Assembly (NCBI RefSeq): GCF_014649875.1
Contig: NZ_BMTW01000003.1
Location: forward strand, 186,001-250,000
DNA: 64,000 nucleotides
From: Streptomyces rubiginosohelvolus
GTDB taxonomy: Bacteria > Actinomycetota > Actinomycetes > Streptomycetales > Streptomycetaceae
Reading direction: 5' to 3'
The translations under genes were made by a program, and so were the position numbers. Shown here one piece after another: positions 42,309-50,779 of this stretch (positions are counted from its first letter, which is position 1; each line of letters starts with the position of its first letter). The notes beneath the pieces were generated by a model. The model did no database searches. It had not been told where the DNA came from and saw nothing but the letters and a program-made list of their open reading frames with translations.

Positions 42309-43508
42309 GTGCCCCGACCCGATCCTGAGCAGCCCCCCGCCCACGACGCCCACCTGCATGCCGCGACCCTGAAACGGCTGGAGCAGTCCTCCGGCCGGCT
42401 GGCCGCGAACGCGATTGCCCGCATGGACGAATCGCTGCCGTGGTACCGGGCGATGCCGCCGGAGAACCGGTCCTGGATCGGCCTGGTCGCCCAGGCCGGT
42501 ATCGCCGCGTTCACCGAGTGGTTCCGGCATCCCGAGACCCCGCAGGCGATCTCGACCGACGTGTTCGGCACCGCCCCGCGCGAACTGACCCGGGCCATCA
42601 CCCTGCGGCAGACCGTGGAGATGGTGCGGACCACGATCGAGGTCATGGAGGCCGCGATCGAGGAGGTGGCCGCCCCGGGCGACGAGTCGCTGCTGCGGGA
42701 GGCGCTGCTCGTCTACGCGCGCGAGATCGCCTTCGCAACCGCCCAGGTCTACGCCCAGGCCGCCGAGGCCCGGGGTGCCTGGGACGCCCGTCTTGAGTCG
42801 CTGGTGGTGAACGCGGTGCTCTCCGGCGAGGCCGACGAGGGTGCCGTATCCCGGGCCGCCGCGCTCGGCTGGAACTCCCCCGAGCACGTCTGCGTCATCC
42901 TCGGCACCGCGCCCGACGGGGACAGCGAGCTGACCGTGGAGGCGATCCGGCGGGCCGCCCGGCACGCCAAGCTCCAGGTCCTCACCGGGGTGCTCGGCAA
43001 CCGGCTCGTCGTCATCGCGGGCGGCAGCGACAATCCGCTCCAGGTCGCAAAGGGCCTGATCGGGCCGTACGCGGCCGGGCCGGTCGTCGCGGGGCCCGTC
43101 GTGCCCGACCTGCTGGCCGCGACCCGGTCCGCGCAGGCGGCGGCGGCCGGGCTGAAGGCGTGCTCGGCGTGGCAGGACGCGCCGCGCCCGGTGCTGGCGG
43201 ACGATCTCCTCCCGGAGCGCGCGATGGCCGGAGACCCGGCCGCGCGGGACCAGTTGGTGGAGGAGATCTACAGACCGCTGGAGGAGGCCGGCTCGGCTCT
43301 GCTGGAAACGCTGAGTGTCTATCTGGAGCAGGCGAGCAGTCTGGAAGGCGCCGCCCGGATGCTTTTTGTGCACCCCAACACCGTGCGCTACCGGCTGCGA
43401 CGTGTGACCGACGTCACCGGATGGTCACCCTCCGATGTGCGCTCCGCGTTCACGCTGCGGATCGCCCTGATCCTGGGGCGCTTGGCCGCAGCGGATCCTC
43501 AGTCCTAG
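42309..43508 (+). CDS. fasR: Fatty-acid synthesis activator FasR (PucR/CdaR-type)
   Basis: A 399-residue regulator with a central sensor region (about 1-300) and a C-terminal PucR-type helix-turn-helix, LETLSVYLEQASSLEGAARMLFVHPNTVRYRLRRVTDVTGW (about residues 335-376). Its place immediately before fabD is the same as S. coelicolor FasR, shown to activate the fabDHPF operon, and as the mycobacterial homologue next to fabD. It begins with GTG at 42309. A palindrome in the 89-nt gap to fabD is a likely binding site. Confidence 0.93.
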   Translation: MPRPDPEQPPAHDAHLHAATLKRLEQSSGRLAANAIARMDESLPWYRAMPPENRSWIGLVAQAGIAAFTEWFRHPETPQAISTDVFGTAPRELTRAITLRQTVEMVRTTIEVMEAAIEEVAAPGDESLLREALLVYAREIAFATAQVYAQAAEARGAWDARLESLVVNAVLSGEADEGAVSRAAALGWNSPEHVCVILGTAPDGDSELTVEAIRRAARHAKLQVLTGVLGNRLVVIAGGSDNPLQVAKGLIGPYAAGPVVAGPVVPDLLAATRSAQAAAAGLKACSAWQDAPRPVLADDLLPERAMAGDPAARDQLVEEIYRPLEEAGSALLETLSVYLEQASSLEGAARMLFVHPNTVRYRLRRVTDVTGWSPSDVRSAFTLRIALILGRLAAADPQS

Positions 43509-43512
43509 ACTT

Positions 43513-43529
43513 TTGTTGGACTTCAACAA
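43513..43529. promoter_or_regulatory. Candidate FasR operator
   Basis: TTGTTG-GACTT-CAACAA is a perfect inverted repeat with a 5-nt spacer, 5 nt behind the fasR stop codon and about 70 nt ahead of fabD. It is AT-rich against a very GC-rich background. Regulation of the fab operon by FasR at this gap is known in S. coelicolor; the exact site is my inference. Confidence 0.6.
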
Positions 43530-43597
43530 TTCCCCCGACGGTTCTTCGTCCCTGTCCCCACGGGCGTGCGGAGCCGTCCACAAGAGAGAGTGTGAGG

Positions 43598-44515
43598 GTG
43601 CTCGTACTCGTCGCTCCCGGCCAAGGCGCTCAGACGCCCGGCTTCCTGACTCCCTGGCTCGACCTCCCCGGTGCCGCTGACCGCATCGCGGCCTGGTCCG
43701 ACGCCATCGGGCTCGACCTTGCCCACTACGGCACGAAGGCCGACGCGGACCAGATCCGCGACACGGCCGTGGCCCAGCCGCTCCTGGTGGCCGCCGGGCT
43801 GCTGTCGGCGGCCGCCCTGGACGCCGCCTCCCCCGACGTCGTCGCGGGCCACAGCGTCGGTGAGATCACCGCCGCCACGCTCGCCGGTGTCATCGAGGAC
43901 GAGGCCGCCCTGCGCTTCGTCCGGACCCGCGGGCTCGGCATGGCCGAGGCCGCCGCGGTCACCGAGACCGGGATGGCGGCCCTCCTCGGCGGCGACCCCG
44001 CCGTCACGGTCCCGCACCTGGAGAAGCTCGGGCTGACCCCGGCCAACGTCAACGGCGCCGGCCAGATCGTCGCCGCCGGCACCGCCGCCCAGCTCGCCGC
44101 CCTGGAGGGCGACAAGCCCGAGGGCGTGCGCCGGGTCGTCCCGCTGAAGGTGGCCGGCGCGTTCCACACGCACCACATGGCCCCGGCCGTGGAGAAGCTG
44201 CGCGCGGCGGTCGGCGACCTCACCGTCTCCGACCCGACCGTGCGCTACGTTTCCAACGCCGACGGCCACACCGTGGCCACCGGCACCGAGGTCATCGCCC
44301 GGCTGGTCGGGCAGGTCGCCAACCCGGTCCGCTGGGACCTGTGCATGGAGACCTTCCAGTCCCTGGGCGTCACCGCACTCGTCGAGCTGAGCCCCGGCGG
44401 CACCCTGACCGGGATCGCCAAGCGTGCCCTGCCCGGCGTGCGGACGCTCGCGCTCAAGACCCCCGACGACCTCGACGCGGCCCGCGCGCTCATCTCCGAG
44501 CACGCAGGCGTCTAA
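43598..44515 (+). CDS. fabD: Malonyl-CoA:ACP transacylase
   Basis: A 305-residue transacylase that loads malonate on the acyl carrier protein. The active Ser86 is in AGHSVGEITAA; the catalytic His is in GAFHTHHMAP near residue 190; the N-terminus LVLVAPGQGAQTPGFL is highly conserved and supports the GTG at 43598 (another GTG lies 6 nt upstream). It is the first gene of the type II fatty-acid synthase operon, 9 nt ahead of fabH. Malonyl-ACP made here serves fatty-acid synthesis and, in streptomycetes, also polyketide synthases. Confidence 0.97.
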   Translation: MLVLVAPGQGAQTPGFLTPWLDLPGAADRIAAWSDAIGLDLAHYGTKADADQIRDTAVAQPLLVAAGLLSAAALDAASPDVVAGHSVGEITAATLAGVIEDEAALRFVRTRGLGMAEAAAVTETGMAALLGGDPAVTVPHLEKLGLTPANVNGAGQIVAAGTAAQLAALEGDKPEGVRRVVPLKVAGAFHTHHMAPAVEKLRAAVGDLTVSDPTVRYVSNADGHTVATGTEVIARLVGQVANPVRWDLCMETFQSLGVTALVELSPGGTLTGIAKRALPGVRTLALKTPDDLDAARALISEHAGV

Positions 44516-44524
44516 GGAGCGAGC

Positions 44525-45556
44525 ATGTCGAAGATCAAGCCCAGCAAGGGCGCCCCGTACGCACGGATCCTCGGGGTCGGCGGCTACCGCCCGACCCGGG
44601 TCGTGCCGAACGAGGTGATCCTCGAGACGATCGACTCGTCCGACGAGTGGATCCGCTCCCGCTCCGGCATCGTCACCCGCCACTGGGCCTCCGAGGAGGA
44701 GACCGTGGCCATGATGTCGATCGAGGCGTCCGGCAAGGCCATCGCCGACGCGGGGATCGACCCCGAGCAGATCGGCGCGGTCGTCGTCTCGACCGTCTCG
44801 CACTTCAAGCAGACCCCGGCCGTCGCCACCGAGATCGCGCACCGGATCGGCTCGGGCAAGCCCGCCGCCTTCGACATCTCGGCCGGCTGCGCGGGCTTCG
44901 GCTACGGCCTCACCCTCGCCAAGGGCATGGTCGTCGAGGGCTCGGCGGAGTACGTCCTGGTGATCGGCGTGGAGCGGCTCAGCGACCTCACCGACCTGGA
45001 GGACCGCGCGACGGCCTTCCTGTTCGGTGACGGCGCGGGCGCGGTCGTCGTCGGCCCCTCCCAGGAGCCGGCCATCGGCCCGACCGTGTGGGGCTCCGAG
45101 GGCGACAAGTCCGAGACCATCAAGCAGACGGTCGGCTGGAACGAGTTCCGCCTCGGCGACGTCTCGCAGCTGCCGCTCGACTCGAAGGGCGAGGTCAAGT
45201 TCCCCGCCATCACGCAGGAGGGCCAGGCGGTCTTCCGCTGGGCCGTCTTCGAGATGGCGAAGGTCGCCCAGCAGGCGCTGGACGCGGCCGGGATCGCCCC
45301 GGAGGACCTGGACGTCTTCATCCCGCACCAGGCCAACATGCGGATCATCGACTCGATGGTGAAGACCCTGAAGCTGCCGGAGCACGTCACGGTCGCCCGT
45401 GACATCGAGTCCACCGGCAACACGTCCGCCGCCTCGATCCCGCTCGCCATGGAGCGGCTCCTGGCGACCGGTCAGGCGAAGAGCGGCGACACCGCGCTCG
45501 TCATCGGCTTCGGGGCGGGTCTCGTCTACGCCGCGACGGTCGTTACCCTCCCCTAG
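44525..45556 (+). CDS. fabH: 3-oxoacyl-ACP synthase III
   Basis: A 343-residue condensing enzyme that starts fatty-acid chains from acyl-CoA and malonyl-ACP. The catalytic triad is visible: Cys122 in SAGCAGFGYGL, His in IPHQANMRI near residue 273, and Asn in STGNTSAASIP near residue 303. Streptomyces FabH uses branched and straight starters, setting the iso/anteiso fatty-acid pattern. An ATG at 44525 follows AAGGAGCG. It is within the fabD-fabH-acpP-fabF operon. Confidence 0.97.
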   Translation: MSKIKPSKGAPYARILGVGGYRPTRVVPNEVILETIDSSDEWIRSRSGIVTRHWASEEETVAMMSIEASGKAIADAGIDPEQIGAVVVSTVSHFKQTPAVATEIAHRIGSGKPAAFDISAGCAGFGYGLTLAKGMVVEGSAEYVLVIGVERLSDLTDLEDRATAFLFGDGAGAVVVGPSQEPAIGPTVWGSEGDKSETIKQTVGWNEFRLGDVSQLPLDSKGEVKFPAITQEGQAVFRWAVFEMAKVAQQALDAAGIAPEDLDVFIPHQANMRIIDSMVKTLKLPEHVTVARDIESTGNTSAASIPLAMERLLATGQAKSGDTALVIGFGAGLVYAATVVTLP

Positions 45557-45619
45557 GCACACCGGACCTTTTGGGTCCGGATGCACGAACACCGAAGAAA
45601 CCACCGAAGGAGCGCCAAG

Positions 45620-45868
45620 ATGGCCGCCACGCAGGAAGAGATCGTCAAGGGTCTCGCCGAGATCGTCAACGAGATCGCCGGGATCCCGGAGGAGGACGTC
45701 CAGCTGGACAAGTCCTTCACCGACGACCTCGACGTCGACTCGCTGTCCATGGTCGAGGTCGTCGTCGCCGCCGAGGAGCGCTTCGACGTGAAGATCCCCG
45801 ACGAGGACGTCAAGAACCTCAAGACGGTCGGCGACGCCGCCGACTACATCCTGAAGCACCAGGGCTGA
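45620..45868 (+). CDS. acpP: Acyl carrier protein
   Basis: An 82-residue acidic helical protein. Ser41 in DDLDVDSLSMVEVV is the phosphopantetheine attachment site. The ATG at 45620 has GAAGGAG at 7-nt spacing, a strong site fitting a highly expressed protein. It carries intermediates for the FabD/FabH/FabF enzymes encoded beside it. Confidence 0.97.
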   Translation: MAATQEEIVKGLAEIVNEIAGIPEEDVQLDKSFTDDLDVDSLSMVEVVVAAEERFDVKIPDEDVKNLKTVGDAADYILKHQG

Positions 45869-45944
45869 TCCCAGCCCGGCTGTGTCGCCACCCGGCGGTG
45901 GCGCCGCTGATTCACGACCCTCTACACGTGGAGAAGATTTTCCA

Positions 45945-47207
45945 GTGAACTCGACCAATCGCACCGTGGTCGTCACCGGTATCGGCGCAACCACTCCGCT
46001 GGGTGGCGACTCCGCATCGACCTGGGAAGGTCTGATGGCCGGCCGGTCCGGCGTCAAGCCTCTCGAAGGCGAGCGCTTCGCCGAACTGCCCGTCCGGATC
46101 GCCGCCCTCGCGGCCGTCGACCCGGGCGACGTCCTTCCCCGCCCGCTGGCCCGCAAGCTGGACCGCTCGGCGCAGTTCGCGCTGATCGCGGCCCGCGAGG
46201 CGTGGGCGGACGCGGGCTTCACCGCCAAGGCCGGCGAGGACGAGTCCATCGCCCCCGAGCGCCTCGGCTCGGTCATCGCCTCCGGTATCGGCGGCGTGAT
46301 CACCCTGCTCGACCAGTACGACGTGCTGAAGGAGAAGGGCGTACGCCGCGTCTCCCCGCACACCGTGCCCATGCTCATGCCCAACGGCCCGGCGGCCAAC
46401 GTCGGCCTGGAGGTCAACGCCCAGGCCGGTGTCCACACCCCCGTCTCGGCCTGCGCGTCCGGCGCGGAGGCCATCGGGTACGCCGTCGAGATGATCCGTA
46501 CCGGCCGTGCCGACGTCGTCGTCGCCGGTGGCACGGAGGCGGCGATCCACCCGCTGCCGATCGCCGCGTTCGCCAACATGATGGCGATGTCCAAGAACAA
46601 CGACGAGCCCCAGAAGGCCTCGCGTCCGTACGACACCGGCCGGGACGGCTTCGTCCTCGGCGAGGGTGCGGGCGTCGTCATCCTGGAGTCCGCCGAGCAC
46701 GCCGCGAAGCGTGGCGCGAAGGTCTACTGCGAGGTGCTGGGCCAGGGCCTGTCGGCCGACGCCCACCACATCGCGCAGCCCGAGCCCACCGGGCGGGGCA
46801 TCGCCGCCGCGATGCAGAACCTGCTGGACTCCAGCGACCTCAAGCCGTCCGAGGTGGTCCACCTCAACGCGCACGCCACGTCGACGCCGCAGGGGGACAT
46901 CGCGGAGATCAAGGCGCTGCGGAAGGTGCTGGGCGACGACCTGGACCATGTCGCGATCTCCGCGACGAAGTCGATGACGGGCCACCTGCTGGGTGGCGCG
47001 GGCGGTATCGAGACGGTGGCCACCGTTCTCGCGCTGCACCACCGCATCGCACCGCCGACCATCAATGTCGACGACCTCGACGAGGCGGTCGAGGCGGACG
47101 TCGTGCGCGGTGAGCCCCGGGCGCTGCCCGAGGGGCCGATCGCGGCGATCAACAACTCGTTCGGGTTCGGTGGGCACAACGTGGTGCTGGCGTTCCGGTC
47201 CGTGTGA
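45945..47207 (+). CDS. fabF: 3-oxoacyl-ACP synthase II
   Basis: A 420-residue elongating condensing enzyme. Catalytic Cys170 is in TPVSACASGAEA; the two His residues are in HLNAHATSTPQGD and ATKSMTGHLLGGAGG, and GFGGHN is near the C-terminus. GTG at 45945 begins the conserved MNSTNRTVVVTGIG; GGAG lies about 12 nt upstream, a long spacing. It is the last gene of the operon and is followed by a strong hairpin. Keto-synthase genes of this type can be mistaken for polyketide synthases, but the context is primary metabolism. Confidence 0.97.
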   Translation: MNSTNRTVVVTGIGATTPLGGDSASTWEGLMAGRSGVKPLEGERFAELPVRIAALAAVDPGDVLPRPLARKLDRSAQFALIAAREAWADAGFTAKAGEDESIAPERLGSVIASGIGGVITLLDQYDVLKEKGVRRVSPHTVPMLMPNGPAANVGLEVNAQAGVHTPVSACASGAEAIGYAVEMIRTGRADVVVAGGTEAAIHPLPIAAFANMMAMSKNNDEPQKASRPYDTGRDGFVLGEGAGVVILESAEHAAKRGAKVYCEVLGQGLSADAHHIAQPEPTGRGIAAAMQNLLDSSDLKPSEVVHLNAHATSTPQGDIAEIKALRKVLGDDLDHVAISATKSMTGHLLGGAGGIETVATVLALHHRIAPPTINVDDLDEAVEADVVRGEPRALPEGPIAAINNSFGFGGHNVVLAFRSV

Positions 47208-47223
47208 CCTTGCCTTTACGGGT

Positions 47224-47258
47224 GAAGCCCGCTTCCCGGTCCTCGGGAGGCGGGCTTC
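47224..47258 (+). terminator. Terminator of the fab operon
   Basis: A 15-bp stem (47224-47238 with 47244-47258, one G-T pair) and a 5-nt loop, 17 nt behind the fabF stop codon, followed by TCTCTGTC. Confidence 0.85.
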
Positions 47259-47262
47259 TCTG

Positions 47263-47313
47263 TCAAGCCCCTCCGGCGATTGAGGAGCGGGGTCCGGGGC
47301 AGCGCCCCGGGAA
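47263..47313. repeat. Dispersed Streptomyces element CCGGCGATTGAGG with hairpin
   Basis: The stretch around CCTCCGGCGATTGAGGAGCG, followed by a CCGGGGC / GCCCCGG stem (47294-47300 / 47304-47310), belongs to a repeat I recall scattered between genes of many Streptomyces chromosomes. Only one copy is in this window. The stem may terminate the convergent DUF3145 gene. Confidence 0.5.
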
Positions 47314-47315
47314 GG

Positions 47316-47810
47316 TCACACGACCTGGTGCAGCCAGCGGACCGGCGCGCCCTCGCCCGCGTGGCGGAAGGTCTCCAGCTCGTCGTCCCACGGCTTGCCG
47401 AGCAGGGAGGCGATCTCGGCCTCCAGGTCGCTCTCGCCGCGTACCGACCGCGCCAGCGCGGCCCGTAGCCGGTCCTCGGGGACCAGGATGTCGCCGTGCA
47501 TGCCGGTGACGGCGTGGAAGATGCCGAGGCCGGGGGTGGAGCTGTAGCGCTCGCCCTCGGCGGTGGGGCACGGTTCGGCGGTCACCTCGAAGCGCAGCAG
47601 ATCCCAGCCGCGCAGGGCGGAGGCGAGCTGTGAGGCGGTGCCTGCGCGGCCCTTCCAGGAGAATTCGGACCGCCAGGTGCCGGGCGCGGCCGGCTGTCTG
47701 ATCCAGTCCAGCTGGACCCGCACACCGAGGACGCCCGCCACTGCCCACTCGACATGTGGGCACAGCGCGCGCGGTGCGGAGTGAACGTACAGGACTCCAC
47801 GTGTCGTCAC
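47316..47810 (-). CDS. DUF3145 family protein
   Basis: A 164-residue soluble protein starting with GTG at 47810: MTTRGVLYVHSAPRALCPHVEWAV. It also has WIRQPAAPGTWRSEF near residue 37 and the ending LGKPWDDELETFRHAGEG. These match DUF3145, an actinobacterial family regularly found beside fabF. There is no known activity. Convergent with the fab operon. Confidence 0.88.
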   Translation of the reverse strand: MTTRGVLYVHSAPRALCPHVEWAVAGVLGVRVQLDWIRQPAAPGTWRSEFSWKGRAGTASQLASALRGWDLLRFEVTAEPCPTAEGERYSSTPGLGIFHAVTGMHGDILVPEDRLRAALARSVRGESDLEAEIASLLGKPWDDELETFRHAGEGAPVRWLHQVV

Positions 47811-48183
47811 CGGAACCTCCCGTATGGGACGAGGTACGCCTTCCCCAGCGGCCTCGCGTCCGTACCGCCTCTTTCCGGCCAGCGCCCGAGGTTGTCATCA
47901 GTAAACAGCATCGGGAGTTAATCTCCTGAAAAGGGACAGCATGTGACGTGACGTAATGTACCGGAGCCGTCCGTGTGTGCGCGGGCGGGCGGAACGCCAC
48001 TGGTTCGACGGGGAAAAGCTACCGTGCGCCGGGGCCGTCCGTGTGACGTACCGTCGGTCTCAGGCCCCTGATTCGCCGGGTTTCACCCGGCAGGGCGCGC
48101 ACAGCCCCGACCTGGGGATCATGTGCTTGCCGGGGGCATGTCCAGAGGCATACGCCACAGGTTGACCGGAGGGGATCCGACCG
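47811..48183. promoter_or_regulatory. 373-nt divergent region before the SGNH lipoprotein gene
   Basis: No convincing gene. The phrase CCGTCCGTGTG appears twice (about 47967 and 48034), and GTGACGTGACGTAATG near 47943 contains two TGACGT half-sites. It must hold promoters for DUF3145 and for the lipoprotein gene; I cannot place them with confidence. Confidence 0.35.
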
Positions 48184-49113
48184 ATGCCGGAGCGTGCGAC
48201 ACGCCCACGGATGCGTACCGCTGCCGCCGCGCTGACAGCGCTCTCGCTCGTCGGCGTCGCGGCGCTGGCGGGATGTTCCGGGGGTGGCTCGGAAGGCGGC
48301 GTGTCGCAGAACGCGCCGGCCGCCTCGCGCAGTACCTCGCCGTCCCCCTCCCCCGCCCCGGGCTGGAATCCGAGGCCCGGATCGATCGCGGCGGTCGGGG
48401 ATTCGATCACCCGGGGTTTCGACGCGTGCTCGGTGCTGGCCGACTGCCCCGACGTGTCGTGGGCGACCGGTACGGACGACACGGTGCGCAGTCTCGCGGT
48501 CCGGCTGCTCGGCCCGTCGAAGGCGGCGGACCGGAGCTGGAACCTCGCGGTGTCGGGGTCGCGGATGGTGCAGTTGCCCGAGCAGATGGCGCGGGCGGCG
48601 AAGGAGCGGCCGGAGCTGGTGACGGTGATGACGGGTGCGAACGACGCGTGCCGGGACTCGGTGCGGCTGATGACGCCGGTGGCGGACTTCCGGGCGTCGT
48701 TCGAGGCGTCGATGCGGCAGCTGCGGGCCGGGGCGCCGAAGGCGCAGGTGTACGTCTCCAGCGTGCCGGATCTGAAGCGGCTCTGGTCGACGGGGCGGGT
48801 GAACGAGCTGGGCAAGAAGATCTGGGACCTCGGGATCTGTCAGTCGATGCTGGCCGACGCGGACGACCTCGGGCCCGCCGCCGTGGCCCGGCGGGACGCG
48901 GTGCAGGACCGGGTGGTGGCGTTCAACGAGGTGCTGCGGGACGTGTGTGCGAAGGATCGTCACTGCCGTTACGACGGCGGGGCGGTGTTCGACTTCCGGT
49001 TCACCGGGGCGCAGCTCAGCCCGTGGGACTGGTTCCACCCGAGCCGCGACGGCCAGGCCCGGCTGGCGGAGATCGCCTACCGCAACGTCACGGCCGCGGA
49101 GCCGCCCGCGTAG
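48184..49113 (+). CDS. SGNH/GDSL hydrolase lipoprotein
   Basis: A 309-residue lipoprotein with lipobox LAGC (Cys31) and a Ser/Pro linker (about 45-62). The SGNH hydrolase blocks are AAVGDSITRG (Ser), a Gly in NLAVSGSRM, TGANDACRD (Asn) and DWFHPSRDG (Asp-x-x-His). Cysteines at CSVLADC and ICQSML may form disulfides. It acts outside the cell as an esterase or lipase. The aldose epimerase gene starts 5 nt downstream, so both are probably on one transcript. Confidence 0.9.
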   Translation: MPERATRPRMRTAAAALTALSLVGVAALAGCSGGGSEGGVSQNAPAASRSTSPSPSPAPGWNPRPGSIAAVGDSITRGFDACSVLADCPDVSWATGTDDTVRSLAVRLLGPSKAADRSWNLAVSGSRMVQLPEQMARAAKERPELVTVMTGANDACRDSVRLMTPVADFRASFEASMRQLRAGAPKAQVYVSSVPDLKRLWSTGRVNELGKKIWDLGICQSMLADADDLGPAAVARRDAVQDRVVAFNEVLRDVCAKDRHCRYDGGAVFDFRFTGAQLSPWDWFHPSRDGQARLAEIAYRNVTAAEPPA

Positions 49114-49118
49114 GGTCG

Positions 49119-50132
49119 ATGACCATGACCAGCGGCACGGACACGGCGGTACAGGCGGAGAACTTCGGCGCGCTCGCGGACGGGACGCCCGTGCGCCGGT
49201 GGACGCTGGAGCGGGACGGGGTCCGGGTGCGGATCCTGACGTACGGCGCGATCGTGCAGTCGGTGGAGGCGCCGGGACGGGACGGCTCCCGGGCCCCGGT
49301 GGCGCTGGGGCTGCCGGATGTCGGCGGGTACGAAGAGTTCCCCGGGCCCTACTTCGGCGCGGTGGTCGGGCGGTACGCGAACCGGATCGGCGGCGCGTCG
49401 TTCGTGCTCGACGGGCGTACGCACCGGCTGACGGCCAACGAGGGCGCCACCCATCTGCACGGCGGGGCCAGGGGCTTCGACAAGCGGGTGTGGGACGCGG
49501 TGGCGGTGCCGGGCGGGGTGCGGATGTCCCTGGTATCGGCGGACGGGGACGAGGGGTATCCGGGGCGGCTCGACTTCTCGGTGACGTACACCCTGGAGCC
49601 GGGCGGGGCGCTGGTGCTCGACTACCGGGCGGTGACCGACGCGCCGACCGTGCTGAACCCGACCAGCCATCTGTACTGGAACCTGGCGGGCACGGACAGC
49701 GGGAGCGCGCTGGGCCAGCAACTGCGGATCGCGGCCGGGCACTTCACCCCGGTGGACGGGGCGTCGGTGCCGACCGGTGAGGTGCTGCCGGTGGCCGGGA
49801 CCCGGTTCGACTTCCGTCGGACGCGGGCGGTGGGCGCTGGGTACGACCAGAACCTGGTGCTGGAGGAGGGGGCGCGGGACGGGGACGCCGTCGCCGCCGA
49901 GCTGTACGACGCCTGGTCCGGGCGGGTGCTGACCGTACGGACCACCGAGCCGGGGCTCCAGCTGTACACGGCCGACCACTTCGACGGGCGGCCGTTCGGG
50001 CCGTGTGCCGGGATCGCGCTGGAGACCCAGCACTTCCCGGACTCGCCGAACCGGCCGGAGTTCCCGACGACGGTCCTCCGGCCGGGCGAGGAGTTCGCCT
50101 CGCGCACCGTGTACGCCTTCTCGGTGCGCTGA
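49119..50132 (+). CDS. galM: Aldose 1-epimerase (mutarotase)
   Basis: About 337 residues. It interconverts anomers of galactose or glucose. Expected blocks are GRYANRIGGASFVLDG, NEGATHLHGGARGFDKRVW (first His) near residue 108, NPTSHLYWNLAG (catalytic His) near residue 183, and GIALETQHFPDSPNRPEFP (catalytic Glu) near residue 300. The ATG at 49119 is 6 nt ahead of another in-frame ATG; AGGG sits better for the second, so the start may be 49125. The short gap to the lipoprotein gene suggests cotranscription. Confidence 0.93.
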   Translation: MTMTSGTDTAVQAENFGALADGTPVRRWTLERDGVRVRILTYGAIVQSVEAPGRDGSRAPVALGLPDVGGYEEFPGPYFGAVVGRYANRIGGASFVLDGRTHRLTANEGATHLHGGARGFDKRVWDAVAVPGGVRMSLVSADGDEGYPGRLDFSVTYTLEPGGALVLDYRAVTDAPTVLNPTSHLYWNLAGTDSGSALGQQLRIAAGHFTPVDGASVPTGEVLPVAGTRFDFRRTRAVGAGYDQNLVLEEGARDGDAVAAELYDAWSGRVLTVRTTEPGLQLYTADHFDGRPFGPCAGIALETQHFPDSPNRPEFPTTVLRPGEEFASRTVYAFSVR

Positions 50133-50170
50133 GACGCTCCTATCGCAGTGCTCCTTGTACGGTGCTCCGC

Positions 50171-50779
50171 TCAGCGGGCCAGGCCCAGGGTGACGCCGAG
50201 GCCGACCAGGACCGAGCCGATTCCGCGGTTCAGGGCCTTCTGGCGGCGCAGCATCGCGCCGCGCAGCCGGGAGTGCGAGAAGAACAGCGCGACCAGGGCG
50301 AACCAGCCGAGGTGGGCGGCGGACATGAACAGGCCGTACCCCGCCTGCTGCCAGAGCGCCGTGTCGGGGCCGACGACCTGGGTGAAGGTCGCGACGACGA
50401 ACAGGGTCGTCTTCGGGTTGAGCGCGTTGGTCAGGAAGCCGCTGCGCAGCGCCCCGAACGGGGAGAGTCCCGGCCGGTCCGACAGGTCGACGTCGAGGTC
50501 GGCGCGGGCCAGGAAGGTGCGCACCCCGATGTAGATCAGATAGGCGGCGCCGGCCAGCTTGACCGCGGTGAACAGGGCGGTCGAGGAGGCGATGAGCAGC
50601 CCGACGCCGAGCATCGTGTACGTGACGTGGACCAGGACGCCCGCGGCGACGCCGGCGGCCGCGAGGACGCCGGTGGTGCGCCCGTACAGATAGCTGTTGC
50701 GGACGACCATGGCGAAGTCGGCGCCCGGGGAGACGACCGCGAGGACGGTGATGGCGGCGACCGCCAGCAGCTCGGTCAT
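50171..50779 (-). CDS. LysE/RhtB family exporter
   Basis: A 202-residue membrane protein with five to six helices. The family signature is VVSPGADFAMVVRNSYLYGR near residue 20, and LTNALNPKTTLFVVATF near residue 115 is the second typical block. Such proteins export amino acids or similar small molecules. Its ATG at 50779 overlaps the EI24 gene stop by 4 nt, so it is the second gene of a coupled pair. Confidence 0.92.
   Translation of the reverse strand: MTELLAVAAITVLAVVSPGADFAMVVRNSYLYGRTTGVLAAAGVAAGVLVHVTYTMLGVGLLIASSTALFTAVKLAGAAYLIYIGVRTFLARADLDVDLSDRPGLSPFGALRSGFLTNALNPKTTLFVVATFTQVVGPDTALWQQAGYGLFMSAAHLGWFALVALFFSHSRLRGAMLRRQKALNRGIGSVLVGLGVTLGLAR

Noticed and set aside
43523..46681. 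Open frame of over 1000 codons antisense to fabD-fabH-acpP
   Set aside because: It spans several real genes and their gaps, has biased composition and no recognisable domain; it is a shadow.
44525..47207. Ketosynthase and ACP genes as a polyketide cluster
   Set aside because: Gene order fabD-fabH-acpP-fabF with fasR is the primary fatty-acid operon; no chain-length factor, cyclase or tailoring genes are nearby.
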